DNA of 49,445 bases from JAPLMW01 sp964619675 (GTDB taxonomy: Bacteria; Planctomycetota; Phycisphaerae; Sedimentisphaerales; UBA12454): NCBI GenBank assembly GCA_964619675.1, contig CAZUEO010000015.1:1-49445 (forward strand), given 5' to 3'. Below are positions 18,717-25,837 of the stretch, piece after piece. Numbering within the stretch: the first letter of the stretch is position 1; each line of letters opens with the position of its first letter. Position numbers and translations under genes: made by a program. The notes below the pieces were generated by a model. The model saw only the letters and a program-made list of their open reading frames with translations, ran no database searches and was not told the DNA's origin.

Positions 18717-19253
18717 TTGCTGAAAACGACAAAAAAGATATTAGACCGTTCGCTTGAGATACTGATTATAGTGGTTATGGCAGTGTTGACAGTGGATGTG
18801 CTGTGGCAGGTCTTCACGCGTTTTGTCTTGAAAGACCCCAGCACAGGAACAGAAGAATTGGCGATATTCCTGCTTATCTGGGTTTCGCTTCTCGGGGCCG
18901 CCGTTGCGCTGAATCGCGGCGCCCATCTGGGCGTTGACTACTTTGTAGGTAAGTTACCCGCAAGGATAAGGCTTTATACCGAAGTTTTCGTTTTCCTCTG
19001 TATATCGCTGTTTTCGTTATGTGTTATGGTTATCGGCGGAGCAAGTCTTGTTATCAGTACCTTGAATCTCGGACAGATATCGCCTGCCCTGGGAATTAAA
19101 ATCGGATATGTGTATCTTGCAATACCAATCAGCGGCTTCTTTCTCGTGCTTTACTCTGTCATAGGCCTGACTGAAAGACTGGCCGCATTGTTCAAAGGCG
19201 GTCCCGTTTCACAGCAGCAGGCTGCTGAGATGGGTAAGCAGGATATTATATGA
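18717..19253 (+). CDS. dctQ: TRAP transporter small membrane subunit (DctQ family)
   Basis: 178 residues with four predicted membrane helices: about residues 11-30 (LEILIIVVMAVLTVDVLWQ), 45-65, 85-110 and 125-150. The sequence FTRFVLKDPSTGTEELAIFL contains the conserved loop of the family. The start is TTG at 18717, ten bases after the ribosome binding site AGGAGG and two bases after the dctP stop, so the genes are translationally close. It forms the small subunit that pairs with DctM to use an ion gradient for uptake. Confidence 0.9.
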   Translation: MLKTTKKILDRSLEILIIVVMAVLTVDVLWQVFTRFVLKDPSTGTEELAIFLLIWVSLLGAAVALNRGAHLGVDYFVGKLPARIRLYTEVFVFLCISLFSLCVMVIGGASLVISTLNLGQISPALGIKIGYVYLAIPISGFFLVLYSVIGLTERLAALFKGGPVSQQQAAEMGKQDII

Positions 19254-19266
19254 AAGGGTATCATAA

Positions 19267-20568
19267 GTGAATTTACCCGTATTGGTTCTGGTTGTAAGTT
19301 TTTTTACACTGATTTTCTTGAATGTACCTGTGGCATTTTGTATGGGTATTTCAACAGTTCTGGCGATTCTGGCCATGGGAGATTTACCGGCATTCGTGGC
19401 TACGGCGCACAAGATAGCTACCGGCATAGACAGTTTCGCCTTATTGGCAATACCGTTTTTTATTTTGTCAGGCCTGCTGATGGCCCACGGAGGCATTGCT
19501 CGCCGGCTCATCGACTTTGCCAACGCGCTGGTGGGCCGATTTCGCGGCGGGCTGGCCTTCGTTAATGTGCTGACCTGTATGCTCTTTGGTGCAATAGCGG
19601 GTTCGGCAACTGCGGCGCTATCGGGAGTGGGAGGCTTTATGATTCCGCTGATGAACAAAATGGGCTATAACCGGGAGTTTAACGCTTCAGTAACTATAAC
19701 CGCGGCGACTACAGGTCTGCTGATTCCGCCCAGCAACGTTATGATTGTTTATTCGCTGGCTACCGGCGGGTTTGTTTCTATCGCTGCTATGTTTATGGCA
19801 GGATACCTGCCGGGCATCCTGATGGGAATATCGCTTATGCTTGTCAGTGGCATTATATCTGTCAGAAATAACTACGGAAAAGGGGAAACTTTTGCCTTCA
19901 AGGAGGGATTAATACGTTTCCTTCATGCAATACCACCCCTGTTGCTTGTGGTTATTATAATCGGCGGAATTCTTATGGGATGGTTTACTCCGACAGAGGC
20001 CTCGGCTGTCGGCGTTCTCTATGCACTAATCCTCGCTGTTTTCGTGTATCGGGAGGTTAAAATCAGGGACCTGCCGCAGATTCTTCTTCGATGCGGCGTT
20101 ATTACATCGGTAGTTTTTTTGCTCATAGGCACGAGTATGGCAATGTCGTGGGTACTGTCAGCGGAAAATGTCCCTCAGAATATCAGTGCAAGCCTGATGG
20201 GCACTACGAATAACAAAATTATCCTTTTGCTGATAATCAATGCTATTTTGCTGGTGGTTGGGATGTTTATGGATATGACGCCTGCCATTTTGATTTTTAC
20301 TCCTATTTTTTTACCGGTCATTGAGAAAATCGGTATGCATCCGCTGCATTTCGGCATCATTATCATTATGAACTTGTGTATAGGTTTATGTACACCGCCG
20401 GTTGGGACCTGTCTTTTCCTCGGCTGTGGAGTAGCCGATACTACCGTGAGCAAGATAATGCGTCATATTATGCCGTTTTTTATCGCTATGATAGTGGTGC
20501 TCTTAATTTGTTCCTTTGTGCCCCAGATATCTATGTGGCTGCCGACCAAGCTCGGATTCGTTAAGTAA
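19267..20568 (+). CDS. dctM: TRAP transporter large permease (DctM family)
   Basis: 433 residues, nearly all membrane helices, starting with GTG. Typical DctM features are present: FFILSGLLMAHGGIARRLID, FGAIAGSATAALSGVGGFMI, TTGLLIPPSNVMIVYSLATG, GWFTPTEASAVGVLYALIL and NLCIGLCTPPVGTCLFLGCG. It forms the transport channel driven by a sodium gradient. The upstream gap to dctQ is 13 bases. It completes a full TRAP system of separate P, Q and M proteins. The 3' end faces tRNA-Ser. Confidence 0.93.
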   Translation: MNLPVLVLVVSFFTLIFLNVPVAFCMGISTVLAILAMGDLPAFVATAHKIATGIDSFALLAIPFFILSGLLMAHGGIARRLIDFANALVGRFRGGLAFVNVLTCMLFGAIAGSATAALSGVGGFMIPLMNKMGYNREFNASVTITAATTGLLIPPSNVMIVYSLATGGFVSIAAMFMAGYLPGILMGISLMLVSGIISVRNNYGKGETFAFKEGLIRFLHAIPPLLLVVIIIGGILMGWFTPTEASAVGVLYALILAVFVYREVKIRDLPQILLRCGVITSVVFLLIGTSMAMSWVLSAENVPQNISASLMGTTNNKIILLLIINAILLVVGMFMDMTPAILIFTPIFLPVIEKIGMHPLHFGIIIIMNLCIGLCTPPVGTCLFLGCGVADTTVSKIMRHIMPFFIAMIVVLLICSFVPQISMWLPTKLGFVK

Positions 20569-20570
20569 AT

Positions 20571-20633
20571 TTTTTGAAAATCGATAATCGAAATTAGACC
20601 GCAATCGAGAATTTCTTAAATCTCGATTGCTCT
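20571..20633 (-). repeat. tRNA-linked repeat cassette, copy 1 (downstream of tRNA-Ser)
   Basis: A 63-base element between dctM and the tRNA-Ser terminator hairpin. It contains the inverted repeat GCAATCGAGA (20601-20610) / TCTCGATTGC (20621-20630). Almost the same sequence (first 50 bases, only a few differences) occurs at 40396-40473 downstream of tRNA-Leu. On the tRNA strand the order in both places is tRNA, GC- or AT-rich hairpin, CAGAGCAATCGAGA, repeat. Confidence 0.8.
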
Positions 20634-20656
20634 GTTTTTCGCTGCAAGCGAAAAAC
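20634..20656 (-). terminator. Hairpin directly after tRNA-Ser
   Basis: Perfect nine-base stem GTTTTTCGC (20634-20642) with GCGAAAAAC (20648-20656) and a five-base loop. It starts at the discriminator base of tRNA-Ser on the minus strand. It probably ends transcription or protects/processes the tRNA 3' end. There is no long U tract after it. Confidence 0.6.
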
Positions 20657-20740
20657 GGAAGAGGAGGGATTCGAACCCCCGGTGCGTTGCCGCACAGCGG
20701 TTTTCAAGACCGCCACCTTAAGCCGCTCGGTCACTCTTCC
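20656..20740 (-). tRNA. tRNA-Ser (anticodon TGA)
   Basis: 85 bases forming a full class II cloverleaf: acceptor stem GGAAGAG paired with CTCTTCC, discriminator G, D-arm with GAGCGGC, anticodon stem GCGGT/ACCGC with loop CTTGAAA (anticodon TGA), a long variable arm TGTGCGGCAACGCAC, and T-arm GGGGGTTCGAATCCC. CCA is not encoded. The identity as serine follows from both anticodon and long variable arm. A possible weak promoter (TTGCAA with TATAGA) lies upstream on the minus strand near 20765-20790. Confidence 0.96.
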
Positions 20741-21020
20741 GGCTGTTCAAAATTCCTTTTTAATCTATAATTAAATTGTGGATATTGCAAGCAGATTAAA
20801 GCCGGCCTCTTGCGGGTTTTGGACGATGTTTTGTTTAGAATAATCCGGCTCGTTTCCTGTAAACAAAGCGGGATTTTGATTGACGAGACGGCCAAAAGAA
20901 AAGTAACATAAAGTTTGCCGGGAGCCGGCATCAGGGCGTGTCGTAAGTGTAGCTTTTGGAGTATGTTATGATTAAGTCGATCGCAGACAAGGCAAAATTT
21001 ATAATTGAAAGGGCGATTTA
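20741..21020. other. Intergenic region between tRNA-Ser and the KDPG aldolase gene
   Basis: 280 bases holding the minus-strand tRNA-Ser upstream region and the plus-strand leader of the aldolase gene. A small GC hairpin (GCCGG gag CCGGC) lies near 20918-20930. I see no gene, no clear riboswitch and no consensus + strand promoter, although some promoter for eda-kdgK should be here. Confidence 0.4.
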
Positions 21021-21698
21021 ATGGCCGGACATTCGAGGCTTGAGGTTTTAACCGCGATGAAGCGTACAGGTTTGCTGCCGATTTTTTACAACTCGGATTT
21101 TGAAACTGCTAAAAATATAGTAGCGGCATGCGGTGATGGCGGAGCAAAAGTTGTAGAAATGACCAATCGTGGTGACAGGGCATTAGATATTTTTAAGAAA
21201 CTTGCACAATTCAGGGATGAGCATCGGCCTGATATTATTTTTGGTGCCGGCACAATTTGCGATGCGCCGACCGCTGCGATGTTCATTTTAGCCGGCGCTG
21301 ATTTTATTGTAAGTCCTTTTCTTGATGAGGATACGGCAGAAATTTGCAACGGAAGAAAAATTCCTTACCTGCCCGGCTGCGGCAGCGCCGGCGAAATTCA
21401 CAAGGCCGAAGTTCTTGGTGTTGAAATATGCAAATTATTTCCTGCGGTTGAGGTGGGCGGCCCCTCTTTTGTTAAAGCTCTTAAGGTCCCTTGTCCGTGG
21501 ACTGAAATTATGCCGACGGGAGGCATTTCACCGACCAAAGAAAACCTTGAAGAGTGGTTCAATGCAGGTATTGTCTGTGCAGGCATGGGCTCAAGGCTCA
21601 TCACTAAGGAGCTTGTTGCCGCGAAGGACTGGGCGGGCTTAAAAAATAAAGTTGCCCAAACGATTGAATTGATAAAGCAAATCAGAGGAGCGAAATAA
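21021..21698 (+). CDS. eda: 2-keto-3-deoxy-6-phosphogluconate (KDPG) aldolase
   Basis: 225 residues, a class I aldolase barrel. Residues match the family: catalytic Glu46 in KVVEMTNRGD, the loop FGAGTICDAPTAAMFILAGA, and the Schiff-base Lys138 in EICKLFPAVEVGGPSFVKAL; phosphate is held by MPTGGISPTKEN. It splits KDPG to pyruvate and glyceraldehyde-3-phosphate in the cytoplasm. The next gene, one base downstream, encodes a PfkB kinase that would make KDPG from KDG. With the TRAP system and GH115 upstream this completes a route for uronate. Start supported by GAAAGGG upstream. Confidence 0.93.
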   Translation: MAGHSRLEVLTAMKRTGLLPIFYNSDFETAKNIVAACGDGGAKVVEMTNRGDRALDIFKKLAQFRDEHRPDIIFGAGTICDAPTAAMFILAGADFIVSPFLDEDTAEICNGRKIPYLPGCGSAGEIHKAEVLGVEICKLFPAVEVGGPSFVKALKVPCPWTEIMPTGGISPTKENLEEWFNAGIVCAGMGSRLITKELVAAKDWAGLKNKVAQTIELIKQIRGAK

Positions 21699-21699
21699 A

Positions 21700-22800
21700 A
21701 TGTCGGCGCTTAAACTCAAATCTGCATCGGATTGTAAATATGATATTCTCTCGCTTGGCGAGGTGATGATTCGTCTTGACCCGGGCGATGACAGAATTCA
21801 TACGGCACGCACCTTTCGTGTCTGGGAAGGCGGCGGCGAATATAATGTCGCAAGAGGTTTAAGACGCTGCTTTAATAAACGTGCGGCAATTGTAACTGCC
21901 ATACCGGACAGTCCCATCGGCAGATTGCTTGAGGATTTGATGCTTCAGGGCGGCGTAAATCTCGAGTATGTCAAATGGGTTCCATTCGATGGCGTAGGCA
22001 GACAGGTTCGCGTGGGTCTTAATTTTACGGAAAGAGGCTTCGGCATACGAGCCGCAAGAGGCTGCAGTGACAGAGGTCATTCGGCAGCATCGCAGTTAAA
22101 GAAGGGTGATATAGACTGGGAAAAAATCTTCGGCAAAGATGGTATAAGATGGTTTCATGCCGGCGGAATATTTGCGGCACTGTCAGAGTCAACTGTGGAT
22201 GTGATAATTGAAGCTGTCCAGGCGGCAAAAAAATACGGCACAATAATTTCGTATGACCTTAATTACCGGCCGAGTTTGTGGAAATCCATAGGCGGCCAGA
22301 AGAAGGCCCGGGAAATTAATCGCAGGATAGCGCCGTATATTGATGTGATGATGGGCAATGAAGAGGATTTTACCGCCTGTTTGGGTCTTCAAGTGCCGGG
22401 CGTTGACAAAAATCTTTCCAGTCTTGACCCTTCGAACTTCAAGAAAATGATTCTTGAAGCGATAAAACAATTTCCGAATTTTAAGGCTGTTGCCGCGACG
22501 CTGCGTAATGCAAGGACGGCAACCATAAACGACTGGGGTGCGATACTTTATATGGATGGCGCTTTTTATGAGGCGGCATTGCGTGAGAATCTTGAAATTT
22601 ACGACCGTGTGGGCGGCGGCGACAGTTTTGCTTCCGGTTTGATTTACGCCCTGTCAGAAGGCAAATCGCCTCAAGCTGCGGTTGAATATGGCGCAGCTCA
22701 CGGCGCACTCGCAATGACCACGCCTGGCGACACTACAACGGTATCGTTGTCTGATGTGGAAAAAGCAATGGCTGGCGGTACTGCACGAGTGGATAGATAA
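21700..22800 (+). CDS. kdgK: PfkB-family 2-keto-3-deoxygluconate kinase
   Basis: 366 residues. The PfkB fold is clear: LGEVMIRLDPGDDRIHTART at the N-terminus, GGGEYNVARGLRR in the lid/substrate region, and RVGGGDSFASGLIYAL with the catalytic Asp308. Directly following the KDPG aldolase gene, with the ribosome binding site GAGGAG in the end of that gene, it most likely phosphorylates 2-keto-3-deoxygluconate. KDG kinase is preferred over fructokinase because of context and the LDPGDDRIHTA stretch, which is common in planctomycete KDG kinases as I remember them. Function is well supported by context, not proven by motif. Confidence 0.88.
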   Translation: MSALKLKSASDCKYDILSLGEVMIRLDPGDDRIHTARTFRVWEGGGEYNVARGLRRCFNKRAAIVTAIPDSPIGRLLEDLMLQGGVNLEYVKWVPFDGVGRQVRVGLNFTERGFGIRAARGCSDRGHSAASQLKKGDIDWEKIFGKDGIRWFHAGGIFAALSESTVDVIIEAVQAAKKYGTIISYDLNYRPSLWKSIGGQKKAREINRRIAPYIDVMMGNEEDFTACLGLQVPGVDKNLSSLDPSNFKKMILEAIKQFPNFKAVAATLRNARTATINDWGAILYMDGAFYEAALRENLEIYDRVGGGDSFASGLIYALSEGKSPQAAVEYGAAHGALAMTTPGDTTTVSLSDVEKAMAGGTARVDR

Positions 22801-22844
22801 TGCTGCCGCTAAGAGACTTAGAATTCGCTTTTAGATTCGCCTGG

Positions 22845-24644
22845 TTAGCGGGCCCCTGAAGGCGCAGGCCGTATGCCGCTTCCGGATTGCTTTCTTGTCA
22901 GAAGAGTAACAGGTTCTGCGGCTTCAGCCTGCTCGATTTCCTTGTAGATTTTTGAAATTGCTTCAGGCCAGAATCTTTCCTTGATAGGCATGGTTTGAAC
23001 AGACTGGCCTGTTTTGCAGTAGAGCAGCTCGTAAAAATCTTTTGCTCTCAGGAAACTTGTGCCTGACCATTCTGTAGCTGCTCTCGTATCGACCATTACA
23101 TAGCCGGTTGTAAGGTCGACGGATTCTGTCTGGATGCCGGCTTTTTCAAGTCTGGCTCTTGCCTTATCGCTAATGGTGCCGATTTGTTCGCCTGCCCTTA
23201 CGTTGAATGTTTCACTTACCCAGTTTCCGAGAGTGTACCTGGCGACTTTTATCTCGACGGTCTTATCGGTAGTGTTACTTCTTTTGATTTCTCTGAGGTC
23301 GGTTGCAAAAAGATGGATTCTATTTGGTATTTTAATGGTCTCTGTAGGCTCGCTAAAGCTTCCGAACAACACCACCTGGTCCTGAAGGTCTTTTTGTTCC
23401 TCGCTGAACCAGGGTTTCCCTGCGATGGGGTTAAAGACCCCTATTCTGATACGATACTGATATTTTTCTGATGGTTTTGCAGTATCATCATGGGCCCAGA
23501 AAACGAGTTTTTCAAGGTTGGCAGGCTTTGTCTTGTCAGTCAGGAGTATCTCATTGAATTGTTGTTCTTCTGTCAGAGCCTGTTTACTTTCGGCAGGTAG
23601 TGGTGTGGTTGGTCTTGTTCTTGTCCGCGGCGGTCGCGGTACGGGTGTTGGTCTTGTCGGTCGGCTTGTTGGCGGTGTTATGCCGCCAGGCGTAGCCGGT
23701 GGGCGGGTTCGGGAGAGCATCCTGCTTGCTCTTTCCGCTTCGAGTTTTTGCCTCCTGAGTTCTTCCTTCTCTTTTTCGAGTCTTTTTTGTCTTTCGTTGT
23801 ATAAAGACGGGCACAGCCATTTTTCAGCAGGAATGGCGTTGTCGTAAACCGACGGCTGCAAAACCTCATCTCTGATTTCGGATTTGGCGAATTGTACCAT
23901 AGCTATCTGAATTTCGTATTCGTTGGCCAGTGTCGGAAGCCGGGAGACCTTTTTAGGGCATATTTTTGTTCTTGGCACTTCCATCCACTCGCCCCACGAG
24001 CCGTCGCTAAGCATTGTTCTTCGCTGCAGGTCTACTTTTGCGAAAACCGGTCTTGTGTACTGCTCGATTTTCCATTCGACATTTTTTCCCGCAAAAGCAG
24101 ATTTGAAATCCTCATAGAGTTGTTTTGCATTGATGCCGGACTCAATAGTAACAAGGTCCATATCGGTAAGCTGTGTTTCGGCTTTGTCGTAGGTAATGTC
24201 ATCGGTCAATTCATCCGTGGGAACGTAGGCTGCCATTGTAACGATTGCAATAGATGGTTTTTCGGCCTGTTCGACAGCGGGCAGTCGGTATTTTCGCTTT
24301 TCAACAACATTCACGTCTTTTGGAAGACCCGGCAGGGGGAAGTTAACGTTTGTATTTACATTCTTGATGCTGTTTTTTAGCAGGCCCAGATATAAAAGCT
24401 CTTTTGGTTCGTAGGAGTTGCTGTCCTGCGGCGGTTCTTTCAGTTTCTCCTGGATGATGTCGGCATTTTTGTTGATAACCTCGTCTATTTGGCCGGGTGC
24501 AATTTTTCTGCCGTTATACTCAACGGCGTTGGGGCTGCCGATAACAAAAAAGAGCAAAATTGCAAGGGCAGCTATAATAGCTGCAGCCATTATCACCTTG
24601 TCTATGAAAAGTTCGATTAAATTGGTTTTTATTCTTCCTGTCAT
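22845..24644 (-). CDS. Single-pass membrane protein of PilM operon, Pro-rich (599 aa)
   Basis: 599 residues, third gene of a three-gene minus-strand operon starting with pilM. One membrane helix near residues 17-36 (VIMAAAIIAALAILLFFVIG) places the rest outside the cytoplasm. A charged helical stretch (RLEKEKEELRRQKLEAERAS, about 285-305) is followed by a Pro/Arg/Thr-rich linker (about 310-352), then a C-terminal beta-rich domain. I do not recognise a named family. Its place after PilM and a PilO-like protein suggests an alignment-complex or PilP-like part of a type IV pilus or type II secretion machine. The gap to the upstream gene is 13 bases. Confidence 0.8.
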   Translation of the reverse strand: MTGRIKTNLIELFIDKVIMAAAIIAALAILLFFVIGSPNAVEYNGRKIAPGQIDEVINKNADIIQEKLKEPPQDSNSYEPKELLYLGLLKNSIKNVNTNVNFPLPGLPKDVNVVEKRKYRLPAVEQAEKPSIAIVTMAAYVPTDELTDDITYDKAETQLTDMDLVTIESGINAKQLYEDFKSAFAGKNVEWKIEQYTRPVFAKVDLQRRTMLSDGSWGEWMEVPRTKICPKKVSRLPTLANEYEIQIAMVQFAKSEIRDEVLQPSVYDNAIPAEKWLCPSLYNERQKRLEKEKEELRRQKLEAERASRMLSRTRPPATPGGITPPTSRPTRPTPVPRPPRTRTRPTTPLPAESKQALTEEQQFNEILLTDKTKPANLEKLVFWAHDDTAKPSEKYQYRIRIGVFNPIAGKPWFSEEQKDLQDQVVLFGSFSEPTETIKIPNRIHLFATDLREIKRSNTTDKTVEIKVARYTLGNWVSETFNVRAGEQIGTISDKARARLEKAGIQTESVDLTTGYVMVDTRAATEWSGTSFLRAKDFYELLYCKTGQSVQTMPIKERFWPEAISKIYKEIEQAEAAEPVTLLTRKQSGSGIRPAPSGAR

Positions 24645-24657
24645 TTTATTTATTCTG

Positions 24658-25833
24658 TCATCGAGTCATGTCGATATTGAGTTTTACTGAATTTGGTTCT
24701 ATCACGTCGTATCCTTCTTTATTGAAGATATATTCGCAGATAAGATTAAGTTCTATGATAGCTTCATGTCCGTAACGGTATCTTTCGTGGTTTTTGTCTT
24801 CTCGGTTGACCGGCTCGGCGCTGCTCTGCAAAATTGTAATCTGGTTGTGTTTGAGTTGTTGCATCGGCAGGTCATTTGCATATCCTGAGAAGTAATGCGT
24901 TTTTTCGCTGCAGAGTTCTTCCATAAATTTCAGCGTATCATCTGCTCTGATAATAGCGGCAAGGCTGAAGTGTACGACGTCAATTAGGTCGTTTGATATT
25001 CTGCCGGTCCACGGCTGGCAGAGCCCTGCCTTTTTCTCCGTTACATAAACCGGCATCTCATTGCCGTTTGTTCCTGTATTTGTAGCATCCGGGCTTGCAA
25101 AACGTATACCGAGCAGTCTTTTTATGGAAGAAGTTGCAACGGTGTTTGAGCCTGCATTGATTTTGTTTATGGTATCGACGATATCTTCATGTATCCAGTA
25201 AGCCAGTTGGCTGTACCAGCAGTCCCTCACGGCCGGCTCGGTGCCGAGATATTCCCAGTTATTCCAGAAAGCATAGCCGCTGAAAACCTGCGGCTTTGCG
25301 TAGCAGGGTATTTGTTTACATCTTTTTTCGCAAACCAGGTTGATGATTGTTTCGTTGCCGCGTCTGTCGGAGCTGTCGGTTGGTATTTCGTTTCGTATGG
25401 TCCCGGCTTCCTGTCTGATTTCAATGTCTGTAGGTGCGTCGAGAGCATTCATATCTTTTATTAGCTTTTCGAAGGCTTGGTTGTATGTCCTTTTGAACTC
25501 ATTGAAGATTTGTATGGAGCTTTCATTAGGTTCAGGAAAGATTTTATAGCTTAGAAGCGGCCGTTGGGTGGTTTCTATGGCCAGTTTCTGTATCTCGTTT
25601 GCGTCTTGCTGGTGTTTATCCTCGTATGCTTTTACGATTTCGAATTGTTTGGCCGACACAGCAGTACTTTTTGCTGAATCGACTTCTCTGCCAAGTTTTA
25701 CGCTCTCTTCGAGCTTTTTACCGATTTTACCTTGTATTATGATGGTTGGTATAAACAGCAGTATCGCCGCTGCAGTTATTGCTGCCGGTATAACTAATGA
25801 AATATTCTTTTTTAGTATTTTTACGATATCCAT
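24658..25833 (-). CDS. PilO-like single-pass membrane protein of PilM operon
   Basis: 391 residues. One membrane helix near residues 13-33 (LVIPAAITAAAILLFIPTII) is followed by a coiled-coil-like helix (GKIGKKLEESVKLGREVDSA) and a soluble C-terminal domain. This layout is that of PilO/GspM proteins of the pilus alignment complex, although the protein is about twice the usual length and I cannot show a sequence match. It begins four bases after the pilM stop codon, so translational coupling is likely. The partner genes are the PilM fusion upstream and the Pro-rich protein downstream. Confidence 0.75.
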   Translation of the reverse strand: MDIVKILKKNISLVIPAAITAAAILLFIPTIIIQGKIGKKLEESVKLGREVDSAKSTAVSAKQFEIVKAYEDKHQQDANEIQKLAIETTQRPLLSYKIFPEPNESSIQIFNEFKRTYNQAFEKLIKDMNALDAPTDIEIRQEAGTIRNEIPTDSSDRRGNETIINLVCEKRCKQIPCYAKPQVFSGYAFWNNWEYLGTEPAVRDCWYSQLAYWIHEDIVDTINKINAGSNTVATSSIKRLLGIRFASPDATNTGTNGNEMPVYVTEKKAGLCQPWTGRISNDLIDVVHFSLAAIIRADDTLKFMEELCSEKTHYFSGYANDLPMQQLKHNQITILQSSAEPVNREDKNHERYRYGHEAIIELNLICEYIFNKEGYDVIEPNSVKLNIDMTR

Positions 25834-25837
25834 ATTA

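Noticed and set aside
23518..23847. 109-residue + strand frame rich in Gly, Val and Ser
   Set aside because: Antisense shadow of the Pro/Arg-rich linker of the 599-residue PilM-operon protein.
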